From positions 62,001 to 126,000 of the forward strand of contig NZ_AFWV01000009.1 in assembly GCF_000223985.1 (NCBI RefSeq): a stretch of DNA of 64,000 nucleotides, given 5' to 3'. A program made the position numbers and the translations under genes. The DNA comes from Thiocapsa marina 5811 (lineage in GTDB: Bacteria > Pseudomonadota > Gammaproteobacteria > Chromatiales > Chromatiaceae). Shown one piece after another: positions 16,326 through 24,558 of the stretch (within the stretch, counting starts at the first letter, position 1; each line of letters starts with the position of its first letter). The notes under the pieces were generated by a model. That model saw only the letters and a list, made by a program, of their open reading frames with translations. It had not been told where the DNA came from and searched no databases.

Positions 16326-18689
16326 ATGCGAGCACTGCACACCAAGCTCCTGCGGGATCTCTTCGACCTCAAAGGACAGGTCGCGGCCATCGCCGTGGTG
16401 ATCGCCGCAGGGGTGATGGTGCTGATCCTCTCCGTGACCACGCTCGATGCGCTGCGCCTGTCGCAGACCCGGTTCTACGACGACCATCATTTCGCCCATG
16501 TCTTTGCCGATCTCAAACGCGCCCCGGAGGGTCTCGCGGCGCGTCTGCGCGAGATCCCGGGCGTCAACCGAGTCGAGACGCGTGTTCAGGCACCGGTACG
16601 CTTGGAGGTCGCGGGTTTCGACGAACCCGTCCGCGGTTTGCTGCTCTCGATCCCGGACGGTCGTCAACCAGGGTTGAATCGGCTGTACCTGCGCGAGGGC
16701 GCACTCCCTGCGCCGGAACGCTCCGACCAGGTGGTGCTGAGCGAGCCCTTCGCCGAGGCGCAGGGCCTGCGGGCGGGCGATCGGTTGGAGGCGATCATCA
16801 ACGGCCGCCTCCAAACCCTGACCGTCAGCGGCGTCGCCCTTTCTCCCGAGTTCGTCTACCAGGTGGGGCCGGCCGACATCTTGCCGGACTACAAGCGGTT
16901 TGCGGTCCTCTGGATGAACCGGCGCGCGCTTGCCCACGCGATGGACATGGACGGAGCCTTCAACAGCGTCCTGCTCTCGCTGCAGGTCGGGGCCGACGAG
17001 GCGGCTGTCATCGAGGCGCTCGACGTGCAGCTGGCCCGCTACGGCGGCATCGGCGCGATCGGCCGCGCAGACCAGATCTCGCACCGCTTCCTTTCCGAAG
17101 AGATCGACCAGCTCCGCGTCATGGCCGTCGTGCTCCCCGCCATCTTCCTCTCGGTCGCGGCCTTCCTGCTCAATCTGTTGATGGGACGCATCATTCAAAC
17201 CCAACGCCAGCAGGTCGCGATTCTCAAGGCATTCGGCTATGCCAACCGGGACATCGCCGCGCATTACGGCCTTCTGACCGCACTCATCGTGGTCGCGGGA
17301 TCACTGCTCGGGATCGGGCTCGGGGCTTGGGCCGCCCACGGGATGGCCGGTGTCTACGCCGAATACTACCGTTTCCCGCAGACGAGCTTCCGCCTCGAGC
17401 CGCGGATCGTCGCCTTGGCCCTGTTCGTCTCCGCATGTGCCGCCGCGCTGGGTACCGGCCGCGCCGTCGGCCGTGCGGTCGCGATGCCGCCGGCGGAGGC
17501 GATGCGACCGCCCGCTCCCCGGCGCTTTCATGCCTCTTGGCTCGAGCGCTCCGCACTCGGTCGGCGACTCGACCAGCCGACCCGGATGATCCTGCGCAAC
17601 CTCCTGCGCCACCGTACCAAGGCCCTGCTCTCGATGATCGGGATCGGGCTGTCCGGCGGACTGCTGCTGCTCGGAAGCTATCAGTTCGGTGCGATCGACC
17701 ACCTGCTCGACATCCAATACCGGCTGGTCATGAATATGGATCTTCACCTCGGGTTCACCGACCCCACACCCGAGCGCGCGCTCGCCGAGCTGCGCACCCT
17801 GCCCGGCGTGGCCTATGTGGAGGGCTATCGCAACGTGCCCGTGCGACTCATCAAGGGCACCCGAGACTACCGCACCGGCATTCAGGGCCTGGAGCCAGAG
17901 CCGCGTCTGCGCGGCTTGCTCGACGCCGCCCATCGCCCGACCCGACTGCCGCCCGAGGGTCTGCTGATGACCCGCTTTCTGGCGGAGGACCTGGGGCTCG
18001 CACCCGGCGAGGAGGTGCAGGTCGAGATCATGGAGGGACACCGTCGAACCCTCAGGATCCCGCTCGCCGGGATCGTCGACGAGCCGATCGGCGTGAGCGC
18101 CTACATGGAGCGGCGCGCCCTGAACCGACTGATGGGGGAAGGCCCCGCGCTCTCCGGCGCCTGGCTGATGACCGACGACACGCAGCACGGCCGGCTCTTC
18201 GAGCGACTTTGGGAGGTGCCGCGCGTGGCCGGAATCGGCGTGATCGCCGATGCGGAGCGACAATTCCGCGACTATATCGACGACACCGTGCTGGTGACGA
18301 TGAGCATCCTGCTGCTGATGGCCGGCTCCATCACCTTCGCCGTGGTCTACAGCAACGCGCGGATCGCCTTCTCTGAGCGCTCGCGCGAGCTGGCTACGCT
18401 CCGCGTCCTCGGCTTCAGCCGGGCGGAGGTGAGCTGGATCCTCATCGGCGAGATCGCAGTCCTGACCCTATTGGCGATCCCCTTGGGCTGGCTGATCGGC
18501 ACCGGGTTCGCCGCGCTGCTGAGCTCGGCCATGGCGATGGACATGTTCCGTGTGCCCTTCATCATCAGCCGCCAGAGCTATGCCTTTTCGGCCGCCGGGG
18601 TGTTGCTGGCCTCGATCTTGTCGGTGTTCGCGGTTGCACGACTGCTCGGGCGGCTGGATATGATTGCGGCGTTGAAGACGATCGAGTAG
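16326..18689 (+). CDS. ABC transporter permease, FtsX/MacB-like (ABC3 family)
   Basis: A 787-residue inner-membrane protein with two FtsX-like modules. A first helix (residues about 20-42) is followed by a large periplasmic domain, then three helices (about 265-375). A second copy begins at about 420 (TKALLSMIGIGLSGGLLLLG) with another periplasmic domain and three C-terminal helices including FSERSRELATLRVLGFSRAE, a coupling motif of the family. The ATG at 16326 with GAGGTGG upstream is preferred to the ATG at 16302. The matching adaptor lies downstream (19207), but no ATP-binding subunit is encoded beside either gene. The permease therefore needs an ATPase encoded elsewhere. Confidence 0.88.
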   Translation: MRALHTKLLRDLFDLKGQVAAIAVVIAAGVMVLILSVTTLDALRLSQTRFYDDHHFAHVFADLKRAPEGLAARLREIPGVNRVETRVQAPVRLEVAGFDEPVRGLLLSIPDGRQPGLNRLYLREGALPAPERSDQVVLSEPFAEAQGLRAGDRLEAIINGRLQTLTVSGVALSPEFVYQVGPADILPDYKRFAVLWMNRRALAHAMDMDGAFNSVLLSLQVGADEAAVIEALDVQLARYGGIGAIGRADQISHRFLSEEIDQLRVMAVVLPAIFLSVAAFLLNLLMGRIIQTQRQQVAILKAFGYANRDIAAHYGLLTALIVVAGSLLGIGLGAWAAHGMAGVYAEYYRFPQTSFRLEPRIVALALFVSACAAALGTGRAVGRAVAMPPAEAMRPPAPRRFHASWLERSALGRRLDQPTRMILRNLLRHRTKALLSMIGIGLSGGLLLLGSYQFGAIDHLLDIQYRLVMNMDLHLGFTDPTPERALAELRTLPGVAYVEGYRNVPVRLIKGTRDYRTGIQGLEPEPRLRGLLDAAHRPTRLPPEGLLMTRFLAEDLGLAPGEEVQVEIMEGHRRTLRIPLAGIVDEPIGVSAYMERRALNRLMGEGPALSGAWLMTDDTQHGRLFERLWEVPRVAGIGVIADAERQFRDYIDDTVLVTMSILLLMAGSITFAVVYSNARIAFSERSRELATLRVLGFSRAEVSWILIGEIAVLTLLAIPLGWLIGTGFAALLSSAMAMDMFRVPFIISRQSYAFSAAGVLLASILSVFAVARLLGRLDMIAALKTIE

Positions 18690-18692
18690 GGC

Positions 18693-18795
18693 TAAACCGC
18701 GTCCGCAGCGACCTCTATCGGTTCGTGATGTCGTCGACCTCGGCGCCGCTCAAAGCGCTGCCGGTGACGCGGTTTAGGATAAAAATTCGGTTTAA
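18693..18795 (+). repeat. A module (84 nt), spacer and vestigial B end
   Basis: A complete A module (18693-18776, TAAACCGCGTCC to GGTGACGCGGTTTA) follows the ABC permease stop by three bases. A short AT-rich stretch (GGATAAAAATT) leads into CGGTTTAA (18788-18795), the last bases of a B module whose body is missing. The minus-strand reading frame that enters from 19206 stops exactly in this terminal TAA. Confidence 0.75.
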
Positions 18796-19206
18796 TGGCT
18801 GAGCCGGATTTGGCTTATTGGTTGTACCGACGATAGGGGACACAACTTGCGCCGACGGTTGGCTGTGCCTCGCACGGCTTGGTCCAACGGCTTGCGGAAT
18901 TCATCTAAGGTAATTTCCGGGTAATGATCTACCTGCGTGTAGGGGCGAGCTAGTTCGCCCCTACAGTCCCTACAAATCTTCCTGGCACGCGCAGTCGGGA
19001 TGCCTATTCTCGGAAATCGCCTAAGCGCGCGTTTCGCCATCGTTCGACCTCCGCAACGCCAAACCACCAACGCGATGGTCCCGCCTTCCGGTGTAACATC
19101 TTTGAAGCGGGTCATCAGCTCGGCATGCAGATCAGTGTGTTGGCTTGCCGGGGTCCAGAGTTTTAGTCCCGTCCGGGCCGATTGAACATCGCGCGACGAG
19201 ATCTCC
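18796..19206. other. Intergenic stretch between ABC permease and adaptor; possible decayed minus-strand ORF
   Basis: The position where the missing ABC ATPase might be expected. No Walker or ABC signature motif is visible in any frame. On the minus strand an open frame runs from inside the adaptor gene down to 18792, where the repeat-derived TAA ends it. The deduced protein (GGTIALVVWRCGG, ICRDCRGELARPY, HYPEITLDEFRKPLD) matches nothing I recognise and contains the 18938-18965 hairpin within its frame. It may be the remains of a small gene. Confidence 0.35.
18938..18965. repeat. Perfect 11-bp inverted repeat
   Basis: TGTAGGGGCGA (18938-18948) pairs perfectly with TCGCCCCTACA (18955-18965) around a six-base loop. 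The GTAGGGGCGA-type palindrome resembles short mobile palindromes known from several bacterial genomes. There is no T run, so it is not a classical terminator. Confidence 0.65.
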
Positions 19207-20415
19207 ATGTCACTGAGTAAAAAGCTGATCACCGGAATTATCGGCCTAACCCTACTCGGCTTGCTCGTGCTCGCCCTGATGCCGTCTCCCGTGCCGGTCA
19301 GCGCGACCTTGGTTCGGCAGGGCGTTTTCATCGAGTCGGTCGAGGACGAGGGCCGGACCCGCCTGCGCGATATCTACACCGTCTCTGCGCCGATCAGCGG
19401 CTATCTGCGCCGCGTGGAGCTCGAGCCGGGGGATGCGGTCGCTGCCGATCAGGTGCTCTTCGAGCTGGAGCCCTTGCCTGCGCCGGCGCTTGACCCGCGC
19501 TCGCGCGGTCAGGCACGCGAGGCCCTTGCCGCCGCGCAAGCGCATTTGGAAGAGGCCGAGGCAAACCTCGCGGCCCGACGGACCCAATACGAGCTGGCCC
19601 GCACCGAATACGACCGCAGCGAGACACTGCACCGGCGCCAGCTCATCTCGTCCGAGGAGCGGGGCCGACGGCTCGCTCAACGCGACGCGGCGGAAGCGGC
19701 CGAGCAGGCGGCACGACATGCGGTCGAGGTCGCACAGTTCGAGCTCAAGTCCGCCCGCGCGCTCGTGGAGATCGCCGACGGCAAGCGCGCTCCCGGCGAT
19801 CACCCGGTCCTGGGTGTCCGCTCGCCCATCGAGGGGGTCGTGACCCAACGTCATCGCTGCTGCGAGGGACCGGTGCAATCCGGCGAGGCAGTCTTGGAGA
19901 TCGGCGACCTGGATGCCCTGGAGGTCCAGGTCGACCTACTGTCGGTGGACGCCGTGCGTGTGCGGCCCGGGATGAGGGTCATCCTGGAACGCTGGGGCGG
20001 GGAGGATACGCTCGAGGGGCGGGTTCGCCTTGTAGAGCCCGCCGGGTTCGAAAAGATCTCGGCCCTGGGAGTGGAAGAGCAACGGGTGCCGGTCTGGGTC
20101 GAGATCGTCACGCCGCGCGATCGATGGCGGCATCTCGGGGACGGCTATCGAGTCGAGGCACGCTTCATCCTCTGGGAGGGCGAGGACGTGGTTCAGGTCC
20201 CGACCAGCGCCCTGTTTCGGCACCGGGACCGCTGGGCGGTCTTCGTCGCCGATCAGGGTCGGGCGCGCCTGCGTTCGGTCGAGGTCGGGCGGCGCAGCGG
20301 TCTCTGGACCCAAATCACCGGGGGGCTCGAGCCCGGCGAGATCGTCGTGACCCATCCGGGCGATCGCGTGCACGATGGCGCACGCATCGCGGCCGAGATC
20401 CGGCCTTACGCATAG
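19207..20415 (+). CDS. HlyD/MacA-type periplasmic adaptor of an ABC exporter
   Basis: A 402-residue membrane fusion protein. It has an N-terminal membrane anchor (residues about 7-26), a first lipoyl half (VSAPISGYLRRVELEPGDAV), an Ala/Glu/Arg-rich coiled-coil hairpin (about 95-190), the second lipoyl half (VRSPIEGVVTQRH) and beta-barrel domains. It probably serves the FtsX-type permease encoded upstream, to form a tripartite exporter once an ATPase is supplied from elsewhere. The C-C pair in VTQRHRCCEGPV is unusual for the family. The 517-base gap to the permease gene, holding a repeat and a hairpin, is long for such an operon. Confidence 0.85.
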   Translation: MSLSKKLITGIIGLTLLGLLVLALMPSPVPVSATLVRQGVFIESVEDEGRTRLRDIYTVSAPISGYLRRVELEPGDAVAADQVLFELEPLPAPALDPRSRGQAREALAAAQAHLEEAEANLAARRTQYELARTEYDRSETLHRRQLISSEERGRRLAQRDAAEAAEQAARHAVEVAQFELKSARALVEIADGKRAPGDHPVLGVRSPIEGVVTQRHRCCEGPVQSGEAVLEIGDLDALEVQVDLLSVDAVRVRPGMRVILERWGGEDTLEGRVRLVEPAGFEKISALGVEEQRVPVWVEIVTPRDRWRHLGDGYRVEARFILWEGEDVVQVPTSALFRHRDRWAVFVADQGRARLRSVEVGRRSGLWTQITGGLEPGEIVVTHPGDRVHDGARIAAEIRPYA

Positions 20416-20557
20416 AGGCCATCCGCGCGAAGGCCTTTTTCGTTGCAACAGCCGGTATGGTGGACGAGCGACAGCGGAAGCCACCGAGCCCCGCGCCGAC
20501 GCCGGTGGACTCCGCTGCGCTTCTGTTTTACCGAACCGCAACCGAAAAGGTCCGGCC

Positions 20558-20881
20558 TCAATCCAAGCCGAGAAGTGGCCTGTCCTCCAAGGCCAGGTCG
20601 TCGAGCGGCGGTCGTCGATGGCCCTCGAAAACCGTAAGCACAACTACCGTGTCGCCTTGCAAGCGATAAACGATTCTGTCATTCCCCTCGACCAGTTCCC
20701 TGAACTCGCTGCCGAGAAGCTCGGGCAGGGTGCGCCCCAAGCCGGGGTGATCCGCGAGTGCCTGCGACCGATCGATCAACCGGTCGATAAATCACTCAGC
20801 AGTGGCTGGATTATCCCTTGCAATGTACTGCTCGATCTCTGCGAGCCGCTCGAATGCCTGATCGGGCCAGAGCTCCTTCAT
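20558..20881 (-). pseudogene. ParE/RelE-family toxin with in-frame UGA stop
   Basis: The gene would encode a 107-residue RelE/ParE-superfamily toxin (MKELWPDQAFERLAEIEQYI at the start; NDRIVYRLQGDTVVVLTVFEGHR at the end). Codon 30 is TGA (20792-20794), inside the normally conserved helix AE-x-FIDRLIDRSQAL. A single C-to-T change of CGA (Arg) would explain it, since Arg is common at this place in the family; that part is inference. The reading frame is otherwise intact. The start overlaps the antitoxin stop (ATGA). Residues after the stop could only be made by readthrough or from a TTG at 20779. Confidence 0.85.
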
Positions 20882-21180
20882 CCAACGGAACGCTCTGCCC
20901 GTCGTTCCGCGAGACGCTCGCGAAGGGTCGCGGTGTCCATGATCCGCCCGGCATCGGCGTCTCCGGCTCCGACCAGCAGAGATTCGAAAAACCGCTCCCG
21001 ATCACACATGCGATCGTATTCGGCCGGCGACAGGACGACGCCCGCGGCTCGTCCGTTCTGCGTAATGACGAGTGGACCAGCTCCGTCGACAAGTCGCTTC
21101 AGATGACGCGAGATCTGAGTCTTGAACTCGCCGACAGGCACGATGCTTTCCGAAACCGAGATGGGTCGCATGGCCTTCAT
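20878..21180 (-). CDS. Phd/YefM-family antitoxin
   Basis: A 100-residue antitoxin of the Phd/YefM type. The N-terminal DNA-binding part includes VPVGEFKTQISRHLKRL and the typical beta segment GPLVITQNGRAAGVVLSPAEYD. The C-terminal part (RLAERRAERSVG) is the expected toxin-binding tail. It overlaps the toxin gene by four bases. It appears intact, while its partner carries a nonsense codon. Confidence 0.88.
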   Translation of the reverse strand: MKAMRPISVSESIVPVGEFKTQISRHLKRLVDGAGPLVITQNGRAAGVVLSPAEYDRMCDRERFFESLLVGAGDADAGRIMDTATLRERLAERRAERSVG

Positions 21181-21241
21181 TCCGTCTTGAATTAAGACCT
21201 GAATTTAGGGCGCCACATCCTTTTTGTCAAAGGGATCCTTC

Positions 21242-21371
21242 TAAATCGCGTCCAGAGCGACATGTGTCGTTTTCACGTTGTATTCAGTCTTGGGAATTTC
21301 GCCGAAACCGGTGGAGAGGCGGTTTAGATTTCATATTTTTTAAGACCTTAAACCGCGCCCGGCGCGGTTTA
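21242..21371 (+). repeat. A module, AT spacer and B module collapsed to its ends
   Basis: An 85-nt A module (21242-21326; left end TAAATCGCGTCCAGAGCGAC, right end GAGAGGCGGTTTA) is followed by a 22-nt AT-rich spacer and a 23-nt B remnant (21349-21371). The remnant consists only of the two fused B ends, TAAACCGCGCC and GGCGCGGTTTA. This is direct evidence of internal deletion between the terminal repeats. Confidence 0.85.
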
Positions 21372-21541
21372 GACCACATCCTCGATCGCTACGGCCTCCT
21401 TGCGCCGATGGGCCACCAACGCGGCGACCGCGCGCGCGGCGTCTCGGGCAGCCAGGGCAGGATCTCGGGCAGAGCCTCCACCACGGCTTGACTCGCCGCG
21501 CTCATGCCCGCGGCCAAATCGCCGATGATCACCACTCTCAT
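21369..21541 (-). pseudogene. Possible small frameshifted gene ending in the repeat
   Basis: Reading from an ATG at 21541 gives MRVVIIGDLAAGMSAASQAV..., which resembles a dinucleotide-binding N-terminus. The frame runs into a stop after 50 residues. Removing one CG from the CGCGCGCG run near 21431-21440 restores a frame ending AALVAHRRKEAVAIEDVV, whose TAA is the terminus of the adjacent B remnant, as at other loci of this repeat. No family is recognised. It may equally be non-coding. Confidence 0.35.
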
Positions 21542-21831
21542 ACTCGCTCGTGGAGCCGGACCGGTTCCGGGTATTTGATGCACCGAGGTTAGCCGCGGGG
21601 TGAACGACCGACAAGGCCGCGGCAGCCCGTTACGCAACCGGACGAGCACCTGGATTGCCGGGCGGCAACAGGGGTCTTCGGTCGCGTGCGCTCGGAGACC
21701 GGACGCCGCTGCGCTGCGCGGGTCATGCGGCGCGGGTTCTGCGTTTCGGATAGAATCCGATCGTCGACGTCGACATCATGTCCCCTTGATTGAATAGGGT
21801 TTTTTGCTCAACAGAGAAGGCAGGAGAAACA

Positions 21832-23577
21832 GTGGTTGCAACCAGGACACAGGCCCCGGACTCACCGAAAATCCTGATCGTCGGCGGTGTGGCGGGCGGC
21901 GCATCCGCAGCCGCGCGAGCCCGCCGCGTCAACGAGCATGCCCGGATCATCATGTTCGAGCGCGATCCCTATGTGTCCTTCGCCAACTGCGGTCTGCCCT
22001 ATTTCATCGGCGGCGAGATCGCCGATCGCGCGCAGCTCCTGATCGCGACGCCGGAGCTGTTTCGCGATCGCTTCTTGATCGATGCGCGCATCCGTCATGA
22101 GGTGATCGCCATCCACCGCGCGACCAAGAGGGTCATGGTCAAGAACCTCGACACCGGCGAGCAGTACGGCGAGGACTACGACAAGCTCATCCTCTCCCCC
22201 GGCGCCGCGCCGATCGTGCCGCCGATACCCGGCGCAACGGCACAGGGCGTCTTCAGCCTACGCAACATCGGCGACATGGATCGGATCATCGCCGGAATGA
22301 CGCACGCGAAGGAGGCCGTCGTGATCGGCGCCGGCTATATCGGTCTCGAGGCGGCTGAACAGTTCGTCCATCGGGGGCTGAAGGTCACGGTCGTCGAGCT
22401 GCAGGACCAGGTCATGCCCTTCTTCGATCGTGAGATCGCCGAGCCGCTCCACCGCGAGAGCGAGCGCAACGGGGTGCGACTCGAGCTCGGCCGCGGTGTC
22501 GCCGCGATCGAGGAGACCAACGGGGCCGTGACCGGCGTGACCCTCGCCGACGGGACCCGCCTGTCGGCGGACCTGGTGCTGATGAGTATCGGCGTGCGCC
22601 CGAACGTGGCGCTCGCGGTGGATGCCGGGCTCACCATCGGGGCCAGCGGCGGCATCGCCACCGACGCCTACATGCGCACCTCGGACCCGGACATCTACGC
22701 CGTCGGGGATGCCGCCGAATACGCCTTCGGTCCGACCGGGGCGCGCCTGCGTGTCCCGCTGGCCGGCATCGCCAATCGCACCGGTCGACTGGCCGGAGAG
22801 CATGCCGCGACGGGTGCTTCGCGGCCGGCTCCCGCGGCCTGGAGCACCTCGGTCGTGCGCGTCTTCGGCTACGCCGCCGGGATCGCGGGTCTGTCGCTTC
22901 GCGCGGCAAGACAGGCCGGGTTCGATGCTCGCGCGGTGCATATCGTCTCCTACCATCACGCGAGCTACTATCCGGGTGCGGCGCCGATCGGCATCAAGCT
23001 GGTCTATGAAACGGGCTCGGGACGGGTGCTCGGCGCGCAGGTCGTCGGTGCCGCGGGCGTGGACAAGCGGCTCGATGTCGTCGCGACCCTGATCCATTTC
23101 AAAGGCACGATCGAGGATCTCGGCGAGCTTGATCTCGCCTACGCACCGCCCTTCGGCTCGGCGAAGGACCCGCTGCACATGGCGGCCTTCGTGGCGCAGA
23201 ACGATCTGGACGGGCTCGCGCCGCTGATCCAGCCGGACGCGGATCTCTCCGCGTTCCAGGTCGTTGATGTTCGCGAGGCCGGGGAGCTTGAGGAGCTTCC
23301 GCTCTGCGACGCACCCCACGCCAAGCACATCCGGCTCGACGACCTGCGCGACCGCCTCGGCGAGCTCGACCCTGCCTTGCCCACGGTGGTCTCCTGCCGT
23401 GGCGGGCAGCGCGCTTATGCGGCGGTGCGCATCCTGGCTCAACACGGTTTCGCGCAGGTCTACAACCTCTCGGGCGCCGCGGCCATGCGAGACTTTGCGC
23501 TGAACCGTCGCTCCGGTGCCGAGCCCGCCACGCATGTCGACCTGCCGCGTCCCGAGCACTTGGTCGACGATGCCTGA
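21832..23577 (+). CDS. CoA-disulfide reductase / pyridine nucleotide-disulfide oxidoreductase with C-terminal rhodanese domain
   Basis: A 581-residue flavoprotein. The N-terminus binds FAD (ILIVGGVAGGASAAARARR) and carries the single redox Cys53 in SFANCGLPYFIGG, which marks the CoA-disulfide reductase/NADH oxidase group. The NAD(P)H motif is VVIGAGYIGLEAAE, and the second FAD motif is IYAVGDAAE. A rhodanese domain (about 465-560) ends the protein with the persulfide Cys522 in VVSCRGGQRAY. Such CoADR-RHD fusions reduce CoA disulfide, CoA persulfide or polysulfide. The GTG at 21832 behind AGGAG is chosen over an upstream TTG. A small gene overlaps its end. Confidence 0.9.
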   Translation: MVATRTQAPDSPKILIVGGVAGGASAAARARRVNEHARIIMFERDPYVSFANCGLPYFIGGEIADRAQLLIATPELFRDRFLIDARIRHEVIAIHRATKRVMVKNLDTGEQYGEDYDKLILSPGAAPIVPPIPGATAQGVFSLRNIGDMDRIIAGMTHAKEAVVIGAGYIGLEAAEQFVHRGLKVTVVELQDQVMPFFDREIAEPLHRESERNGVRLELGRGVAAIEETNGAVTGVTLADGTRLSADLVLMSIGVRPNVALAVDAGLTIGASGGIATDAYMRTSDPDIYAVGDAAEYAFGPTGARLRVPLAGIANRTGRLAGEHAATGASRPAPAAWSTSVVRVFGYAAGIAGLSLRAARQAGFDARAVHIVSYHHASYYPGAAPIGIKLVYETGSGRVLGAQVVGAAGVDKRLDVVATLIHFKGTIEDLGELDLAYAPPFGSAKDPLHMAAFVAQNDLDGLAPLIQPDADLSAFQVVDVREAGELEELPLCDAPHAKHIRLDDLRDRLGELDPALPTVVSCRGGQRAYAAVRILAQHGFAQVYNLSGAAAMRDFALNRRSGAEPATHVDLPRPEHLVDDA

Positions 23578-23830
23578 CCGGGCGGCGCGCGCGGCAACCT
23601 TCGGCGCCGTGCAGAGCTTGCTGGTCGACATGGATCAAGCGGTGAACGGCACGGTCGACGAATCCGACGGTACCGTCACCTTCGCGGATGCCGCGAGTGC
23701 CGAGAGCTACGGGGTCATCGACGAGTTCGCCCATCGGGTGCGCCTATCCGGCGGCGAGGTGCTGAGACTACGCGCACAGGACATCCCCGACGGCAAGGTG
23801 CTGGCGGCGATCCTGCGTGACGCTGTCTGA
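23570..23830 (+). CDS. Small hypothetical protein overlapping the CoA-disulfide reductase gene
   Basis: An 86-residue acidic protein without membrane segments or cysteines (VQSLLVDMDQAVNGTVDESD, then EVLRLRAQDIPDGKVLAAIL). The ATG lies eight bases inside the end of the flavoprotein gene, so the two are probably translationally coupled. I do not recognise a family. Codon use fits its neighbours. It may be an accessory of the CoA-disulfide reductase. Confidence 0.55.
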   Translation: MPDRAARAATFGAVQSLLVDMDQAVNGTVDESDGTVTFADAASAESYGVIDEFAHRVRLSGGEVLRLRAQDIPDGKVLAAILRDAV

Positions 23831-23852
23831 GATCGACGGTCGGCTGCTTCCT

Positions 23853-23916
23853 GCCGCCAGCCGCCAGCTCAGTCTCATTGAAGCTGAGGGCCGGAGGCTG
23901 GGAGCTGGAGGCTGGC
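23853..23916. repeat. Short heptamer-like repeats between convergent genes
   Basis: Two GCCGCCA units (23853-23866) are followed, after CTCAG...CTGAG, by GGAGGCT, GGGAGCT and GGAGGCT units (about 23893-23913). These are variants of the heptamer of the large array at 50402-50591. The block lies between the convergent ends of the CoA-disulfide reductase operon and the universal stress gene. Confidence 0.5.
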
Positions 23917-23919
23917 TGC

Positions 23920-24357
23920 TCAGCTCACCACCGTTACCGGCCGATGCGCCGTGCGGATGACCGCGTCCGAGACGCTGCCGATGATGAGCTTCTGCATCTT
24001 GCCGAGTCCTCGACGGCCCATCACGATCAGGGCATCGGTCGCCTCCGCCGCAGCGACGATCTCCTCGCGCGGCTCGCCCCAGACGCTCTTTTCTTCGATC
24101 CTCAGATCGTCCGCGTTGCCGATCGCCTCCCGCGCCTTGGCAAAGGCGATGTTGGCCGCTTCGTGACTGATCGTGTCGATCTCCGTGCGCGGGAGATGCG
24201 CCATGCCCATCAGCTCGTTGCTGGTCGGGGAGAACACGTGCAGAAGCTGAATCGGGGAGTCCGTGGCGCGCGCCAGATCAGCGGCGAACACGGCAGCGCG
24301 CGCGGCACCCTCCGAACCATCCACCGGGACGATGATGATGTTGTAATGTGAAACCAT
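23920..24357 (-). CDS. Universal stress protein (UspA family)
   Basis: A 145-residue single-domain UspA protein starting with the usual IIVPVDGSEGAARA strand-loop. The ATP-binding signature GRRGLGKMQKLIIGSVSDAV (G-2x-G-9x-G-S) is present near the C-terminus, which suggests the nucleotide-binding subtype. It is cytosolic. The gene is divergent from the hdeD-like gene and convergent with the CoA-disulfide reductase operon. Confidence 0.93.
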   Translation of the reverse strand: MVSHYNIIIVPVDGSEGAARAAVFAADLARATDSPIQLLHVFSPTSNELMGMAHLPRTEIDTISHEAANIAFAKAREAIGNADDLRIEEKSVWGEPREEIVAAAEATDALIVMGRRGLGKMQKLIIGSVSDAVIRTAHRPVTVVS

Positions 24358-24558
24358 GCAGCTTGATCTCCGTTGAGCATCCTGACCGAGGGGTCCGAGC
24401 GAGCCGCACTGGGACTTACCCTCATCACGTCTTTATAGGCTAGCCGCGCAGAGCGGCGTATCCTTCTGCGGCGGCTCCGAGCCCGCAGTCGTGGACCGGA
24501 GACCGTTCGCAAATCCGACACCGCCTACCGAGGCAAGTGCCATTATAGGAGATCAAGC

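Noticed and set aside
18792-19331. Minus-strand open frame between ABC permease and adaptor as a real gene
   Set aside because: It begins inside the adaptor gene, contains a perfect hairpin and has no recognisable family; only its stop within the repeat end is suggestive. Kept as a possible remnant, not a gene.
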